Origin: Candidatus Bathyarchaeota archaeon
GTDB taxonomy: Archaea > Thermoproteota > Bathyarchaeia > Bathyarchaeales > DTEX01
Length of the DNA stretch: 30,582 nt
Direction of reading: 5' to 3'
Assembly (NCBI GenBank): GCA_021158305.1
Contig: JAGGUU010000130.1
Span: 1 to 30,582, forward strand
Under the pieces are notes generated by a model, which was not told the origin of the DNA, made no database searches, and saw only the letters and a list, made by a program, of their open reading frames with translations. This document shows, one piece after another, positions 8,545-16,855 of the stretch. How positions within the stretch are numbered: position 1 is the first letter of the stretch; every line of letters begins with the position of its first letter. The position numbers and the translations under genes were made by a program.

Positions 8545-9525
8545 TTATTGGTATAAATGACATGCTACCCATCGGTCTTCTTCTACATTCGCTAGATCAG
8601 GCCTCTCTTTGCTACATTTCTCCATCCTTTGAGAGCATCTAGGATAAAATTTACATCCGCGGGTTTGTAATGATTGACTCGTAATCTCTATTCGCGGTAG
8701 TTCTATCCTATTTTTCCATCTTCTCTCTGGATCTGGTACGGGAACGGAGTCTATGAGAAGTTTAACATATGGATGCAGAGGCTTCACTAAAACTTTATCC
8801 ACGGGGCCCATCTCCATGATGCTTCCCAAATACATCACAATGATATTATCGCTTACATATCTCGCCGTGGAGAGATCATGTGTGATGTATAGGAAAGAAA
8901 TGGAGAATTTACTCTTAAGATCCAGCATAACATTGAGAATACTTGCTCTCAGTGAGGCGTCAATCATTGAAACTGGCTCATCCGCCACGATAAGTTTAGG
9001 TTTTAGAAGAAAAGCTCTCGCCAACATAATGCGTTGTCTCTGTCCGCCACTGAGCTGATGTGGATATTTGCCTAATACTTCATCTGTCTTTAATCCGACA
9101 ACTCCCAATGCTTCGGATATTAGATCAGTAGCTTCTTCTTCTGAATTTGCTAATTTGAATTTGCGGATGGGAATAGTGAGTACTCTATCCACCTTATGAA
9201 GTGGGTTAAAAGCTCCATATGGATCTTGAAAGACTGCCTGAACCTCTTTCCGGTATCTTACCCATTCATCTTTCGTCATCTTCCATATATCCCGGCCTTG
9301 ATACAGAATCTTGCCTGATGTTGGTTTTATAAAACCTAGAATAAGACGGGCAATTGTGGTTTTTCCGCTACCACTCTCCCCCGCTAATGTCAAAATCGTG
9401 GGTTTCTCCTGAGGCATGCTAAATGATACATCATCTACCGCTTTTATCTGCCCTTTACTCATTACTCCTCTCGATGCAAAGACTTTAGTTAGATGATTAA
9501 CCTCGATCAAGTTTTCATTTTCCAT
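8545..9525 (-). CDS. Oligopeptide/dipeptide-type ABC transporter ATPase (OppF/DppF-like)
   Basis: Second ATPase of a peptide/nickel-family importer, 326 residues. Walker A is GESGSGKTT (49-57), the Q-loop lies in AVFQDPYGAFNP, the ABC signature is LSGGQRQR (158-165), Walker B is LIVADEP (178-184) and the switch His is in YITHDL. The C-terminus has the oligopeptide-transporter extension with CKFYPRCSQRMEKC, a short Cys cluster shared with its partner. The ATG follows GGTGAT at five bases. It is the last gene of the leftward operon, six bases after the other ATPase gene. The substrate class is set by the family 5 binding protein at 14.1-16.3 kb and is not certain to be peptides. Confidence 0.92.
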   Translation of the reverse strand: MENENLIEVNHLTKVFASRGVMSKGQIKAVDDVSFSMPQEKPTILTLAGESGSGKTTIARLILGFIKPTSGKILYQGRDIWKMTKDEWVRYRKEVQAVFQDPYGAFNPLHKVDRVLTIPIRKFKLANSEEEATDLISEALGVVGLKTDEVLGKYPHQLSGGQRQRIMLARAFLLKPKLIVADEPVSMIDASLRASILNVMLDLKSKFSISFLYITHDLSTARYVSDNIIVMYLGSIMEMGPVDKVLVKPLHPYVKLLIDSVPVPDPERRWKNRIELPRIEITSQSLQTRGCKFYPRCSQRMEKCSKERPDLANVEEDRWVACHLYQ

Positions 9526-9531
9526 TCTTTA

Positions 9532-10491
9532 TCACCTATAAAGATGACATGCCACAAGCCTATCATTCTTTACCTCAATAAGCCGAGGTTCATCGACGTT
9601 ACATTTGCCCGGAATTCGATGAGGGCATCTTGGATAGAATCTGCATCCAGGAGGAGGCGATCTAAGATCCGGTGGGAACCCCGGTACTCCCTTCAGTTTC
9701 TTCTTCTCGCTTATCGACGGTATAGCTGATATGAGAGCTCGAGAATAAGGATGCAATGGATCATTGAAGAGATCGTTTGCATCTCCTATCTCCACGATTT
9801 TGCCAGCATACATTATTGCGAGTCTATCAACTATCTGAGCCTGAGCAGCCATGTCATGGGTGATCATGATTACTGAAGCTTTCAATTTAGATCTGATATC
9901 TCTTAGCAGCTGGAGAATTCCCCTCTGAACAACAACATCAAGGGCTGTTGTAGGCTCATCCGCTATAATGAGCTCTGGATCCAATGCCATAGCCATCGCT
10001 ATCACAACCCTCTGTCTCATTCCCCCGCTTAGCTCATGTGGATACATGTGAGCCACACTGGGGGATAAACCCACGCTTACAAGTAAATCTTCTATCCTCT
10101 TTCTCAGCTCACCCTTAGAAATCTTTTCATGATTTATTATTGCATCTCCTATCTGCTCCTCTATTCTCATAACGGGGTTTAGAGCATTCATTGAGCTCTG
10201 AGGTATATACGAGATATGTTTCCACCTTATTCTTCTAAGCTCTTCCTCCTCTATCTTAAGGAGGTCGGAACCTTTAAAAAGAACTTCTCCGCCCCTAATG
10301 TAGCCCGGCGGCTTAAGAAGTCTTAAGATCGAATATGCAAGGGTTGATTTTCCGCAACCAGACTCGCCAGCTATGCCTAAAATCTCTTTTTCAGTTACAT
10401 TAAAACTTACGTTATCTACGGCTCTAACAGGAGCTGTAGGTGTCATGTAATATGCTATAAGATTCCGAACATCTAGAAGCGTATCTGGCAA
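9532..10491 (-). CDS. Oligopeptide/dipeptide-type ABC transporter ATPase (OppD/DppD-like)
   Basis: First ATPase of the importer, 319 residues. Walker A is GESGCGKST (42-50), the Q-loop segment reads ISYIPQSSMNALNP, the signature is LSGGMRQRV, Walker B is LIIADEPTTALD and the switch His is in MITHDMA. The C-terminal extension has CRFYPRCPHRIPGKC. SSMNALNP and LSGGMRQR are the usual OppD/DppD variants, which separates it from the OppF-like partner. It starts at TTG 10491, with GAGGGGAT five bases upstream, and follows the permease gene by three bases, so translation is probably coupled. The two ATPases would form a heterodimer under the two permeases. Confidence 0.92.
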   Translation of the reverse strand: MPDTLLDVRNLIAYYMTPTAPVRAVDNVSFNVTEKEILGIAGESGCGKSTLAYSILRLLKPPGYIRGGEVLFKGSDLLKIEEEELRRIRWKHISYIPQSSMNALNPVMRIEEQIGDAIINHEKISKGELRKRIEDLLVSVGLSPSVAHMYPHELSGGMRQRVVIAMAMALDPELIIADEPTTALDVVVQRGILQLLRDIRSKLKASVIMITHDMAAQAQIVDRLAIMYAGKIVEIGDANDLFNDPLHPYSRALISAIPSISEKKKLKGVPGFPPDLRSPPPGCRFYPRCPHRIPGKCNVDEPRLIEVKNDRLVACHLYR

Positions 10492-10494
10492 TCT

Positions 10495-11385
10495 TTATCC
10501 CCTCTTATCCCTTAGCCGTGGGTTAAAAACCTCATCCATGCCCAGATGCATTAGGTAAAGTGAAATGAACAGATATATTAGGGTAAAGACGGGCGTCATC
10601 CACCACCACCATAGACCCCTGAATAGGGCCACATATTTCAGGGCCCAATAGATCATCATGCCGAGAGTTATCTCACCCTGTGGCCCTACCCCCATTATTG
10701 AGAGTCCAGACTCGGTTAGAATAGCCCATAAAACTGCATTAGTAAAGTTTGCAGTCATCCATGCAAATATGTGAGGCATGATTTCTTTTATGACGATCTC
10801 CCAGCTATTCATGCCTGAAAGTCTAGCCATATAGACGAAATCTCGCTCCTTAAGGCTCAGCATTTGAGCTCTTGCCTGCCTCGCAGGGTTAGCCCAGCTA
10901 AACATTGATAATAGCATCGCTACAGACCATACATCAACAGTTTTAACTACGCTAGCGATAAGCACCAAAAATATAAGAGACGGAATCGAAAGGAAAGCAT
11001 CTATCACTATCCTTAATATAGAATCGACTATCCCGCCCTTATATCCAGACATAAATCCTACAATCGTCCCTAGCGCGGTGCCCACAGCGGCAGCTATAAG
11101 TCCTATCTGTAATGAGTTAAGTACTGCCATAAACAGTTGAGCGGTTATATCTCTGCCTAGAGAGTCCGTTCCTAGTAAATGACCCTCCAAGTTCGGCGGC
11201 TGATTGGGTAGGAAATTTCCAACCCTAATAAATTCCTGCGGAAATAGATGGTTTCCTATCAAACTTATTATTATAATTGTCATGAACAGGGTAAAACCTA
11301 AAGTAAATATTCTGTTACTGAAAAGCATCGTAAACAATCTTCTAAGTGTGGATGCTCGTCTTTCCAAACGGTTATAACTGAGCAT
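10495..11385 (-). CDS. ABC transporter permease, DppC/OppC-like
   Basis: Second membrane subunit of the importer. It opens with a short cytosolic tail and a first membrane helix (RIFTLGFTLFMTIIIISLIG), then an extracytoplasmic loop containing the DppC-typical HLLGTDSLGRDI, then about five more helices. The EAA loop that contacts the ATPases lies around ARLSGMNSWEIVIKEIMPHI. The first possible ATG is at 11403 (302 residues) inside the end of the upstream permease gene, but it has no ribosome site. AGGA and GGAGAGG precede the ATG at 11385 (296 residues), which is preferred. The end is three bases before the next gene. Confidence 0.9.
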   Translation of the reverse strand: MLSYNRLERRASTLRRLFTMLFSNRIFTLGFTLFMTIIIISLIGNHLFPQEFIRVGNFLPNQPPNLEGHLLGTDSLGRDITAQLFMAVLNSLQIGLIAAAVGTALGTIVGFMSGYKGGIVDSILRIVIDAFLSIPSLIFLVLIASVVKTVDVWSVAMLLSMFSWANPARQARAQMLSLKERDFVYMARLSGMNSWEIVIKEIMPHIFAWMTANFTNAVLWAILTESGLSIMGVGPQGEITLGMMIYWALKYVALFRGLWWWWMTPVFTLIYLFISLYLMHLGMDEVFNPRLRDKRG

Positions 11386-11389
11386 ATTC

Positions 11390-12391
11390 CTATTCCTCTC
11401 CATATCGGATTCTAGGATCTACCAGCGGATAAAGTATGTCTATAGCGAAGTTGAGGAAGCATGTTGTAAAGATTAGAAATAGCACGGCTCCTTGTATTAG
11501 GGGGTAATCCATGTTTGTTATGGCGGTAAATATAAGATACCCAACCCCCGGATATGCAAATATAACCTCCGTTAGTAATGCTCCGCCGACTACATTACGT
11601 AGAGATAATGCTAGCCCCGTTACTTGTGGTAATATGGCATTTCTAAACGCATATTTCCAAAGAATACGATTCTTTCTTAAACCCTTAGCCTCCGCCATTA
11701 ATATGAAGTCTTCACCCTTCACGTTTATTATCATAGATCTCATACTCAAGAACCACCAGCCAAGAGATGAAAGAATTATACTTAAAGCTGGAAGCGTAGA
11801 ATGCCAAATCACATCTAGGATGAACTCTAGATTGAGACTTGGCATTAGCCCCGGGGTATATCCTCCCGATAGTGGAAAGATCCTTATTATGTAGCCAAAT
11901 AGATATGCTAATATTACCGCAAAGATATAGTAAGGAATAACATATAACCCCAAGGCAATAAAGGCTAGAATGTTAAAGAACCTTGAACCTTCCCCTCGCC
12001 ATCCAGCTATTGCACCTATAAAAGTGCCTATTATCCAGCTTAAAATAGTCGTAGTAGTCAAAAGACCTATACTCCATGGAATTGCACGCATAATTATGTC
12101 AATAACTGGTGTTGGAAAATACATAATAGAATAGCCCAAATTTCCTCTAAAAAGCTCCTTAATATAGAAGATGTACTGGGTCGCTAAGTCCTTATCTAAG
12201 CCGAGCATGCGCTTATATTCCTCTACCGTCTTCTCGATCTCGCTACCGCCACCAACTATAACTTGCTCCAAGGCTGTTTTTATAGGATCGCCGGGTGCAA
12301 GGCGAGGTACCAAAAAAACTATAGTTATCGAAAAAAACATAGAAATTATAAACGTTAATGTCCTCTCAACAAGATATTTCCTATAAGACAC
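11390..12391 (-). CDS. ABC transporter permease, DppB/OppB-like
   Basis: First membrane subunit of the importer. The N-terminal helix (TLTFIISMFFSITIVFLVPR) is followed by LAPGDP, the DppB hallmark, then LGLDKDLATQYIFYIKELFRGNLGYS and five further helices. The EAA loop is AEAKGLRKNRILWKYAFRNA. The frame is open from a TTG at 12412 (340 residues), but GAGGAGAT lies at codons 3-5 of that reading. The better start is GTG at 12391 or 12394, giving about 333 residues and a normal short N-terminus. It is the first gene of a four-gene leftward operon, divergent from the PHP hydrolase gene. Confidence 0.91.
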   Translation of the reverse strand: MSYRKYLVERTLTFIISMFFSITIVFLVPRLAPGDPIKTALEQVIVGGGSEIEKTVEEYKRMLGLDKDLATQYIFYIKELFRGNLGYSIMYFPTPVIDIIMRAIPWSIGLLTTTTILSWIIGTFIGAIAGWRGEGSRFFNILAFIALGLYVIPYYIFAVILAYLFGYIIRIFPLSGGYTPGLMPSLNLEFILDVIWHSTLPALSIILSSLGWWFLSMRSMIINVKGEDFILMAEAKGLRKNRILWKYAFRNAILPQVTGLALSLRNVVGGALLTEVIFAYPGVGYLIFTAITNMDYPLIQGAVLFLIFTTCFLNFAIDILYPLVDPRIRYGEE

Positions 12392-12430
12392 CACAACAAT
12401 CTCCTCGCTCAATATAATAAATTGGAAGAA

Positions 12431-12440
12431 ATTATAAAGA
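12431..12440 (-). promoter_or_regulatory. TATA-like element for the ABC transporter operon
   Basis: CTTTATAATT on the minus strand, about 40-50 bases before the preferred GTG of the DppB-like permease. Usual spacing gives a transcript start near 12410, so the GAGGAGAT ribosome site is inside the leader. Other AT-rich choices nearby are possible. Confidence 0.45.
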
Positions 12441-12502
12441 TTTCTGAGCCTTTTACATGTTCAATATAGCATTTTGGGAAAATCCTTATTTTTCCAAAAA
12501 AT

Positions 12503-12512
12503 CTTTTTAATT
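12503..12512 (+). promoter_or_regulatory. TATA-like element for the PHP hydrolase gene
   Basis: CTTTTTAATT lies about 68 bases before the TTG start and would give a leader of about 45 bases. It sits in the 188-base divergent gap with the transporter operon, where shared regulation is possible. Confidence 0.4.
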
Positions 12513-12579
12513 CGTTCGTAAACTAGTAACAATAGTGCAAAAAGAACCCTGAAAAGTTGCCTAAATCGGAAGGATCCAG

Positions 12580-13995
12580 TTGAGGATACTCAAAGAATAT
12601 ATATTCGAAGGCAGAGTTAGTAAGGAAGATAAAAATTCGTCAGATTATAAATACGTTCTCTTCAAAGTTCCCAAAAAGGCTGGTATACTCCAAATAAGCT
12701 ATAACTATTCCAAGGGCGATAACGTACTTGATATCGGAGTATTCGATTCCAAAGGATCCTTCCGAGGCTGGAGCGGCTCCAATAAATCTGAATTATTTAT
12801 ATCCGAAAATGCCGCAACACCTGGATACTTACATGGGAAAATATATCCGGGCTCGTGGAAGATAATTCTCGGACTTTATAAAATTTCTCAAGAAGGTTGC
12901 CGTTACACAATCAAGGTAAGAATCGGCGGTATTAATAGAGAACTGCAAAAAAGAAAAATTATTCGTCCTTTTAAACAAGAATATGCCGAGACTCCAAAGA
13001 AGAGATGGTTTAAAGGAGATCTACATGTTCATACAAACCATAGTGACGGCGCGAAATCTATCCGGGATCTTGTGAATGAAGCTATGACGATAGGTCTCAA
13101 CTTTGTCGCCCTCACAGATCATAATACGATTAGTCAGAATTTACATGTTGAAGAATATGAATCTTCAGATTTTCTTTTAATACCCGCTGAAGAGGTGACG
13201 ACGTATTACGGGCATGCAAATGTCTGGGGAAACCGCAAGTGGATTGACTTCAGAAGACGCAGTATGGAAGATTTTCAAGAATTGATTGATGAGGTGCATT
13301 CTCAAGGGCTTTTATTCTCCATAAACCATCCTGAAGACATGAATTTTCCTGACGGCTACTGGAGATTCAGAGAAGTCAGCAGATTCGACTGTATAGAGGT
13401 ATGGCATGGACCATGGTCCATCTATGATTATAGATCCCTAATCTGGTGGGACAGTCTGCTCCAAAAAGGCAAAAAGATAGTGGCCGTTGGTGGAAGTGAC
13501 TTCCACGGAACTGACCTTCCCAGATTGGGAAACCCTACAACGTGGGTTTATTCTGACATGCTTTCAGTTAATAATATCCTAAATGCCATCAGAAGGGGAC
13601 ATGTGTTCATTTCTAGGTATGTTAACGGCCCACAGATCTATTTATATGCTGATGCTGACGGCGACGGTAGAGTTGATTCTATATGTGGTGATGAAGTTCA
13701 TTTGTCGAGAGGAGATAAACTCACAATATATGCGGAAGTAAAGAAGGCAAAGGATCTAGAATTTAAACTTATTTCAAGAGGAGAGACTGTAAAGATTGAA
13801 AAAGTCAATAGCTCATATTATAGGGTCGCCTACAGAACTCAAGTAGAGAATGATGGATATTTTAGGGCTGAGGTGATTAGGCATAATAGCCAAGAAAGCG
13901 ATAATGCGGAAATTTCAGAAGTATTAGCTCTGACTAATCCAATATATGTTCGAGTAAAAAAACAAAAAAATGAAAGAAATATTGATAGTTTCTGA
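12580..13995 (+). CDS. CehA/McbA-like PHP-domain metallohydrolase
   Basis: Predicted metal-dependent phosphoesterase or ester/carbamate hydrolase, 471 residues. Residues 1-140 form a beta-rich N-terminal domain. The PHP domain (about 143-345) shows nearly all expected metal ligands: HVH (149-151) with H154 and D156 in DLHVHTNHSDG, TDHN (179-182), Glu204/205 and His212 in the middle, NHPED (249-253) and GGSDFHG (304-310). Residues about 350-465 form another beta-rich tail. This order resembles CehA/McbA-family proteins. No signal peptide is visible, so it is probably cytoplasmic. The start is TTG 12580, with a weak GGAAGGAT upstream. It is divergent from the ABC operon and followed by the binding-protein gene, suggesting that it processes the imported compound. 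The real substrate is unknown. Confidence 0.82.
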   Translation: MRILKEYIFEGRVSKEDKNSSDYKYVLFKVPKKAGILQISYNYSKGDNVLDIGVFDSKGSFRGWSGSNKSELFISENAATPGYLHGKIYPGSWKIILGLYKISQEGCRYTIKVRIGGINRELQKRKIIRPFKQEYAETPKKRWFKGDLHVHTNHSDGAKSIRDLVNEAMTIGLNFVALTDHNTISQNLHVEEYESSDFLLIPAEEVTTYYGHANVWGNRKWIDFRRRSMEDFQELIDEVHSQGLLFSINHPEDMNFPDGYWRFREVSRFDCIEVWHGPWSIYDYRSLIWWDSLLQKGKKIVAVGGSDFHGTDLPRLGNPTTWVYSDMLSVNNILNAIRRGHVFISRYVNGPQIYLYADADGDGRVDSICGDEVHLSRGDKLTIYAEVKKAKDLEFKLISRGETVKIEKVNSSYYRVAYRTQVENDGYFRAEVIRHNSQESDNAEISEVLALTNPIYVRVKKQKNERNIDSF

Positions 13996-14020
13996 ACTTA
14001 TAATTGTCTGCAATGCCACA

Positions 14021-14032
14021 AATTATATATAG
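14021..14032 (+). promoter_or_regulatory. TATA-like element for the solute-binding protein gene
   Basis: AATTATATATAG lies about 56-67 bases before the ATG of the binding protein, giving a predicted leader near 36 bases that ends with GTGAGGG. It suggests that the binding protein has its own promoter, as usual for a component needed in excess. Confidence 0.5.
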
Positions 14033-14087
14033 TTAAGAATAATTTAAACTCTTATGTGTGAAGAATCCACGTTATAAGTGAGGGAAA

Positions 14088-16265
14088 ATGAATAAACATG
14101 TTATTTCTAGGCATGCTACTATTCTTGTGGCCTTCACAATTTTCACATTGCTGGCAGGAACTTTTCAAATAAGTTTTCCAGCAGTCTCAGCCCAGATTTA
14201 TGAAAGAGATCAGACATTAATCGTAGCCCATCCGAAAACGTATCATGATCCCACAAACTTCAATATATATGTCCCCGGAACTGGCAGTAGATCGGGAAGA
14301 GGCGCGCATCAGCTAATATTTGAATATTTGTTCTACTCCAATTATGAGACCGGAGAATTCATACCATGGTTAGCTGAACGTTACGAGTACTCTCCAGATT
14401 ACAAGCAAATCACAGTATATCTGAGAAAAGGCATAAAATGGAGTGATGGAAAGCCATTCACCGCAGATGATGTAGTATTTACGTATAATCTGCTACTGAA
14501 GTATGCACCGAAGCTAATCTGGTCAGAAAACGTTGCACACTGGGTCAGCCGAGTTGAAAAAGTAGATGACTACACTGTTAAGTTCTACTTAAAAACTGCT
14601 AACCCACGTTTCCACCTCATTCGAGAAGCCTTTGCCGCTGTTCCGTGCTGGGGTGGCATAACAATATTGCCCAAGCATATATGGGAAGGAAAAGATCCAC
14701 TAACATTCAAGTTTTATCCTCCCGTAGGAACGGGGCCCTATAAAGTCGTGAGCGTTAGTGAAAAAGTATTCGTCTACGAACGGCGAGACGATTGGTGGGT
14801 TACGGAGAAATTTGGAGTTAGACCTGCACCAAAATACATAATCTTCCAAAATTTCGGCCCTGAAGATATCGTTGCGGAAAGGCTGATCATGAATGATATC
14901 GATTGCGCTCAGATAGGAATGTTGACGCTTGCTTCGTTCCTAAAGGTGAGAGAGAAGAATCCATATGTTAAGGCTTGGCATGCAACTGAGCCATATGCTT
15001 GGCTAGATCCATGCCCAAGATTTCTGTTCATAAATAATGCGAAGTATCCTTGGAGCCTGCCAGAGGTTAGAAAAGCTATTTCATACATGATCGATAGGGA
15101 TGCCCTAATAAGAATAGCGTATGAGGGTACAACTGAACCTAGCTCGGTGCTGCATCCTAACTACGGGGGATATAAACCATACTTCGACGCCATCAAAGAT
15201 CTGATTGAAAAGTATGAACCTGCAAAATACGATCCTAAAAAGGCTGAGGAGATATTCAAGAGTTTAGGATTCAAGAAAGTAGACGGTATCTGGACAACTC
15301 CTAATGGCACTAAACTAGAGATGACTTATCTAGTTGATTCAGGAGCCTCGGAACTAATGAAAGTCGCCGCTGTCCTAGTTGATCAGTTAAAGGCAGGAGG
15401 CATAGCCGTCTCATTAAGAACGCTTACAGGCACAGCCTTTAGTCACGCATCTAAAGCTGGAGACTGGGATGCGATGGGCTTTTGGATTTGCCCAGGAGCT
15501 CCCGACCCGTTAGGTAACTTAGATGCACTTCATAGCAAGCATACCAGACCGTTAGGCGAAGAGGTTGACTGGCCGGATCTAAACTCATTCCGCTACATAA
15601 ATAAAGAGTATGATGCTATCGTTGAGGAATTGGCAATTACGCCTCCAACTAACCAAGAAAAATGCATAGAGCTCTTCCGAAAGGCCTACGAAATATTCTA
15701 TAAAGATCTTCCAGTTATACCCACCACGCAGGCACCAGCACTAGTACCAATCAATACTTATTACTGGACCGGCTGGCCTGATGCTGACAATCCATGGAAC
15801 ATGCCAGTTCCATGGTGGGCAACCTTCCTTACAGTGGTAGCTGGCTATCCAACTGAAAAAGGTGAATGGGTGGGAGGTGTAAGACCCAGAACCGTAGAGT
15901 ATACCACTGTCTACTTCACAAAGTCCACGCCCAAATTCCGAGGAATAGATTTAGTATGGTATGGTCCATTTAGCGCGGGCGATGCGGAAAGAATACCTAC
16001 CGACGATGCCGAATTTTGGGTTAAAAAAGGCTACGCATCCTACAAGCCTATCATTTCAGCTCCGAAAATTCCGGAACTAGAAACAATCGCTAAATCTATT
16101 TCAGCCCTAAGCTCAAGCGTAGATGAACTAAAGAGTAGCGTGGAATCCGTCAAGGCAAGTGTGGCTGGAATATCGGGAACAGTCACTACCTTAACAGTGG
16201 GCATAGTCATTGAAGCTATAGCTATAATCATACTCGCAGTAGCTCTATTACGTAAGAGATCCTAA
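14088..16265 (+). CDS. Family 5 extracellular solute-binding protein, membrane-anchored (DppA/OppA-like)
   Basis: Captures the substrate outside the cell for the ABC importer, 725 residues. A signal peptide covers residues 1-35 (hydrophobic core 11-28, likely cleavage after AVSA). The SBP_bac_5 fold is shown by the early LRKGIKWSDGKPFTADDVVFTYN, by PPVGTGPYKVV and by PEVRKAISYMIDRDAL, in the usual order. Residues about 661-702 are a Ser/Val-rich heptad stretch that looks like a short coiled coil, then one membrane helix (about 703-721) and an RKRS end. So it is anchored at its C-terminus and stands off the membrane on a stalk, as in several archaeal binding proteins, with no lipobox. The ATG follows GTGAGGG. 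The transporter genes lie divergently one gene away. The ligand may be a peptide or an oligosaccharide. Confidence 0.92.
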   Translation: MNKHVISRHATILVAFTIFTLLAGTFQISFPAVSAQIYERDQTLIVAHPKTYHDPTNFNIYVPGTGSRSGRGAHQLIFEYLFYSNYETGEFIPWLAERYEYSPDYKQITVYLRKGIKWSDGKPFTADDVVFTYNLLLKYAPKLIWSENVAHWVSRVEKVDDYTVKFYLKTANPRFHLIREAFAAVPCWGGITILPKHIWEGKDPLTFKFYPPVGTGPYKVVSVSEKVFVYERRDDWWVTEKFGVRPAPKYIIFQNFGPEDIVAERLIMNDIDCAQIGMLTLASFLKVREKNPYVKAWHATEPYAWLDPCPRFLFINNAKYPWSLPEVRKAISYMIDRDALIRIAYEGTTEPSSVLHPNYGGYKPYFDAIKDLIEKYEPAKYDPKKAEEIFKSLGFKKVDGIWTTPNGTKLEMTYLVDSGASELMKVAAVLVDQLKAGGIAVSLRTLTGTAFSHASKAGDWDAMGFWICPGAPDPLGNLDALHSKHTRPLGEEVDWPDLNSFRYINKEYDAIVEELAITPPTNQEKCIELFRKAYEIFYKDLPVIPTTQAPALVPINTYYWTGWPDADNPWNMPVPWWATFLTVVAGYPTEKGEWVGGVRPRTVEYTTVYFTKSTPKFRGIDLVWYGPFSAGDAERIPTDDAEFWVKKGYASYKPIISAPKIPELETIAKSISALSSSVDELKSSVESVKASVAGISGTVTTLTVGIVIEAIAIIILAVALLRKRS

Positions 16266-16277
16266 AACAACCTCAAA

Positions 16278-16310
16278 TCTTCCCTCTCTTTTTTGAAATT
16301 ATGAATTTCA
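16278..16310 (+). terminator. Possible transcription end of the binding-protein gene
   Basis: A pyrimidine-rich tract ending in six Ts (16289-16294), followed by a perfect inverted repeat TGAAATT-ATG-AATTTCA (16294-16310). Archaeal termination often uses T-rich runs. The role of the repeat is uncertain. Confidence 0.35.
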
Positions 16311-16471
16311 TTGGGATACATCAGTTTTCTATAGTTAATAAAATAAGGAGTTTTAAGGTAATAATAAAGTTCTTAATTGAGTCATTTCCCGATGGTAAAG
16401 CAGATGTCTTCCATTAGCATATACCATCTTAATTTTTGAAGATAAGATACCGTGAAGTAAGTAGTCTAGTA

Positions 16472-16504
16472 TTGGGCAAAAATGATGCTGAACACCTTGC
16501 CCGA
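16472..16504. repeat. Hairpin-forming inverted repeat downstream of the tRNA
   Basis: TTGGGCAA (16472-16479) and TTGCCCGA (16497-16504) pair over eight positions, one a G-T wobble, around a 17-base loop. In the tRNA orientation it lies about 90 bases past the CCA end. It could be a transcript end or a small RNA. There is no further support. Confidence 0.35.
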
Positions 16505-16595
16505 AAAGAGACATGGAGAAATATAAATTGAAAAAGGGCAGTTATTGTTTTATGAATGTGGAAGCTATTACTGTTTCGATTCTTTTTCATTAAAA

Positions 16596-16745
16596 TGGCG
16601 GGCCCGGAGGGAATTGAACCCTCGACCTTCCCGAGACTTGAGGTTCCCTCTCGTCTTTACGGGTTTCTCCTAATATGGCAAGGCTTAAGAGCTTCAGCCT
16701 TGCTAAAGGCAAGTCCGCCGCTCTGCCTTGCTAAGCTACGGGCCC
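16596..16745 (-). tRNA. tRNA gene interrupted by intron sequence, probably Lys-type; anticodon not assigned
   Basis: The minus strand shows acceptor GGGCCCG (16745-16739), TA, a D arm GCTT..GAGC, a 5' anticodon-stem strand GCGGA (16718-16714), and at the other end variable AGGTC, T arm GAGGG-TTCAATT-CCCTC, acceptor CGGGCCC, discriminator G and an encoded CCA. The total is 150 nt, about 74 more than a mature tRNA. The acceptor, D arm and G73 resemble archaeal tRNA-Lys (or Arg). A Lys loop CTCTTAA occurs at 16685-16691 inside the insert. However, no TCCGC-like strand exists to close GCGGA, so one simple intron does not explain it; two or more introns in non-standard positions are likely. The insert also folds as GCAAGGC (16697-16703) with GCCTTGC (16678-16684). 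CCCG-TAA-AGAC (16662-16652) faces GTCT-CGGG (16637-16630), giving a 3-base bulge and 4-bp helix like an archaeal splice motif. Confidence 0.75.
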
Positions 16746-16855
16746 CTTTGCTGAATAGGTTACTTTGCAAAAATCTCTAATAACTTTTTCTTTTGAGGGA
16801 GATCAAAATATTATGTAACCAACCCTACAGAATAAGAATAGAGGGTTGAAAGGGT

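Larger units (their letters stand above)
16266..16595. other. Gene-free 330-base stretch between the binding protein and a tRNA
   Basis: No credible coding region. It holds a T-rich run just after the binding-protein stop (16289-16294), a small inverted repeat at 16294-16310 and a GC-stronger hairpin at 16472-16504. It is otherwise AT-rich. The tRNA on the minus strand points into this stretch. Confidence 0.5.

Noticed and set aside
16440..16510. C/D box guide RNA (ATGATG followed by CTGA)
   Set aside because: The two boxes are adjacent rather than separated by a guide region, and no D' or C' pair is present.
16556..16780. ORF containing GPEGIEPSTF
   Set aside because: This is the well-known false translation across the T arm of a tRNA gene on the other strand.
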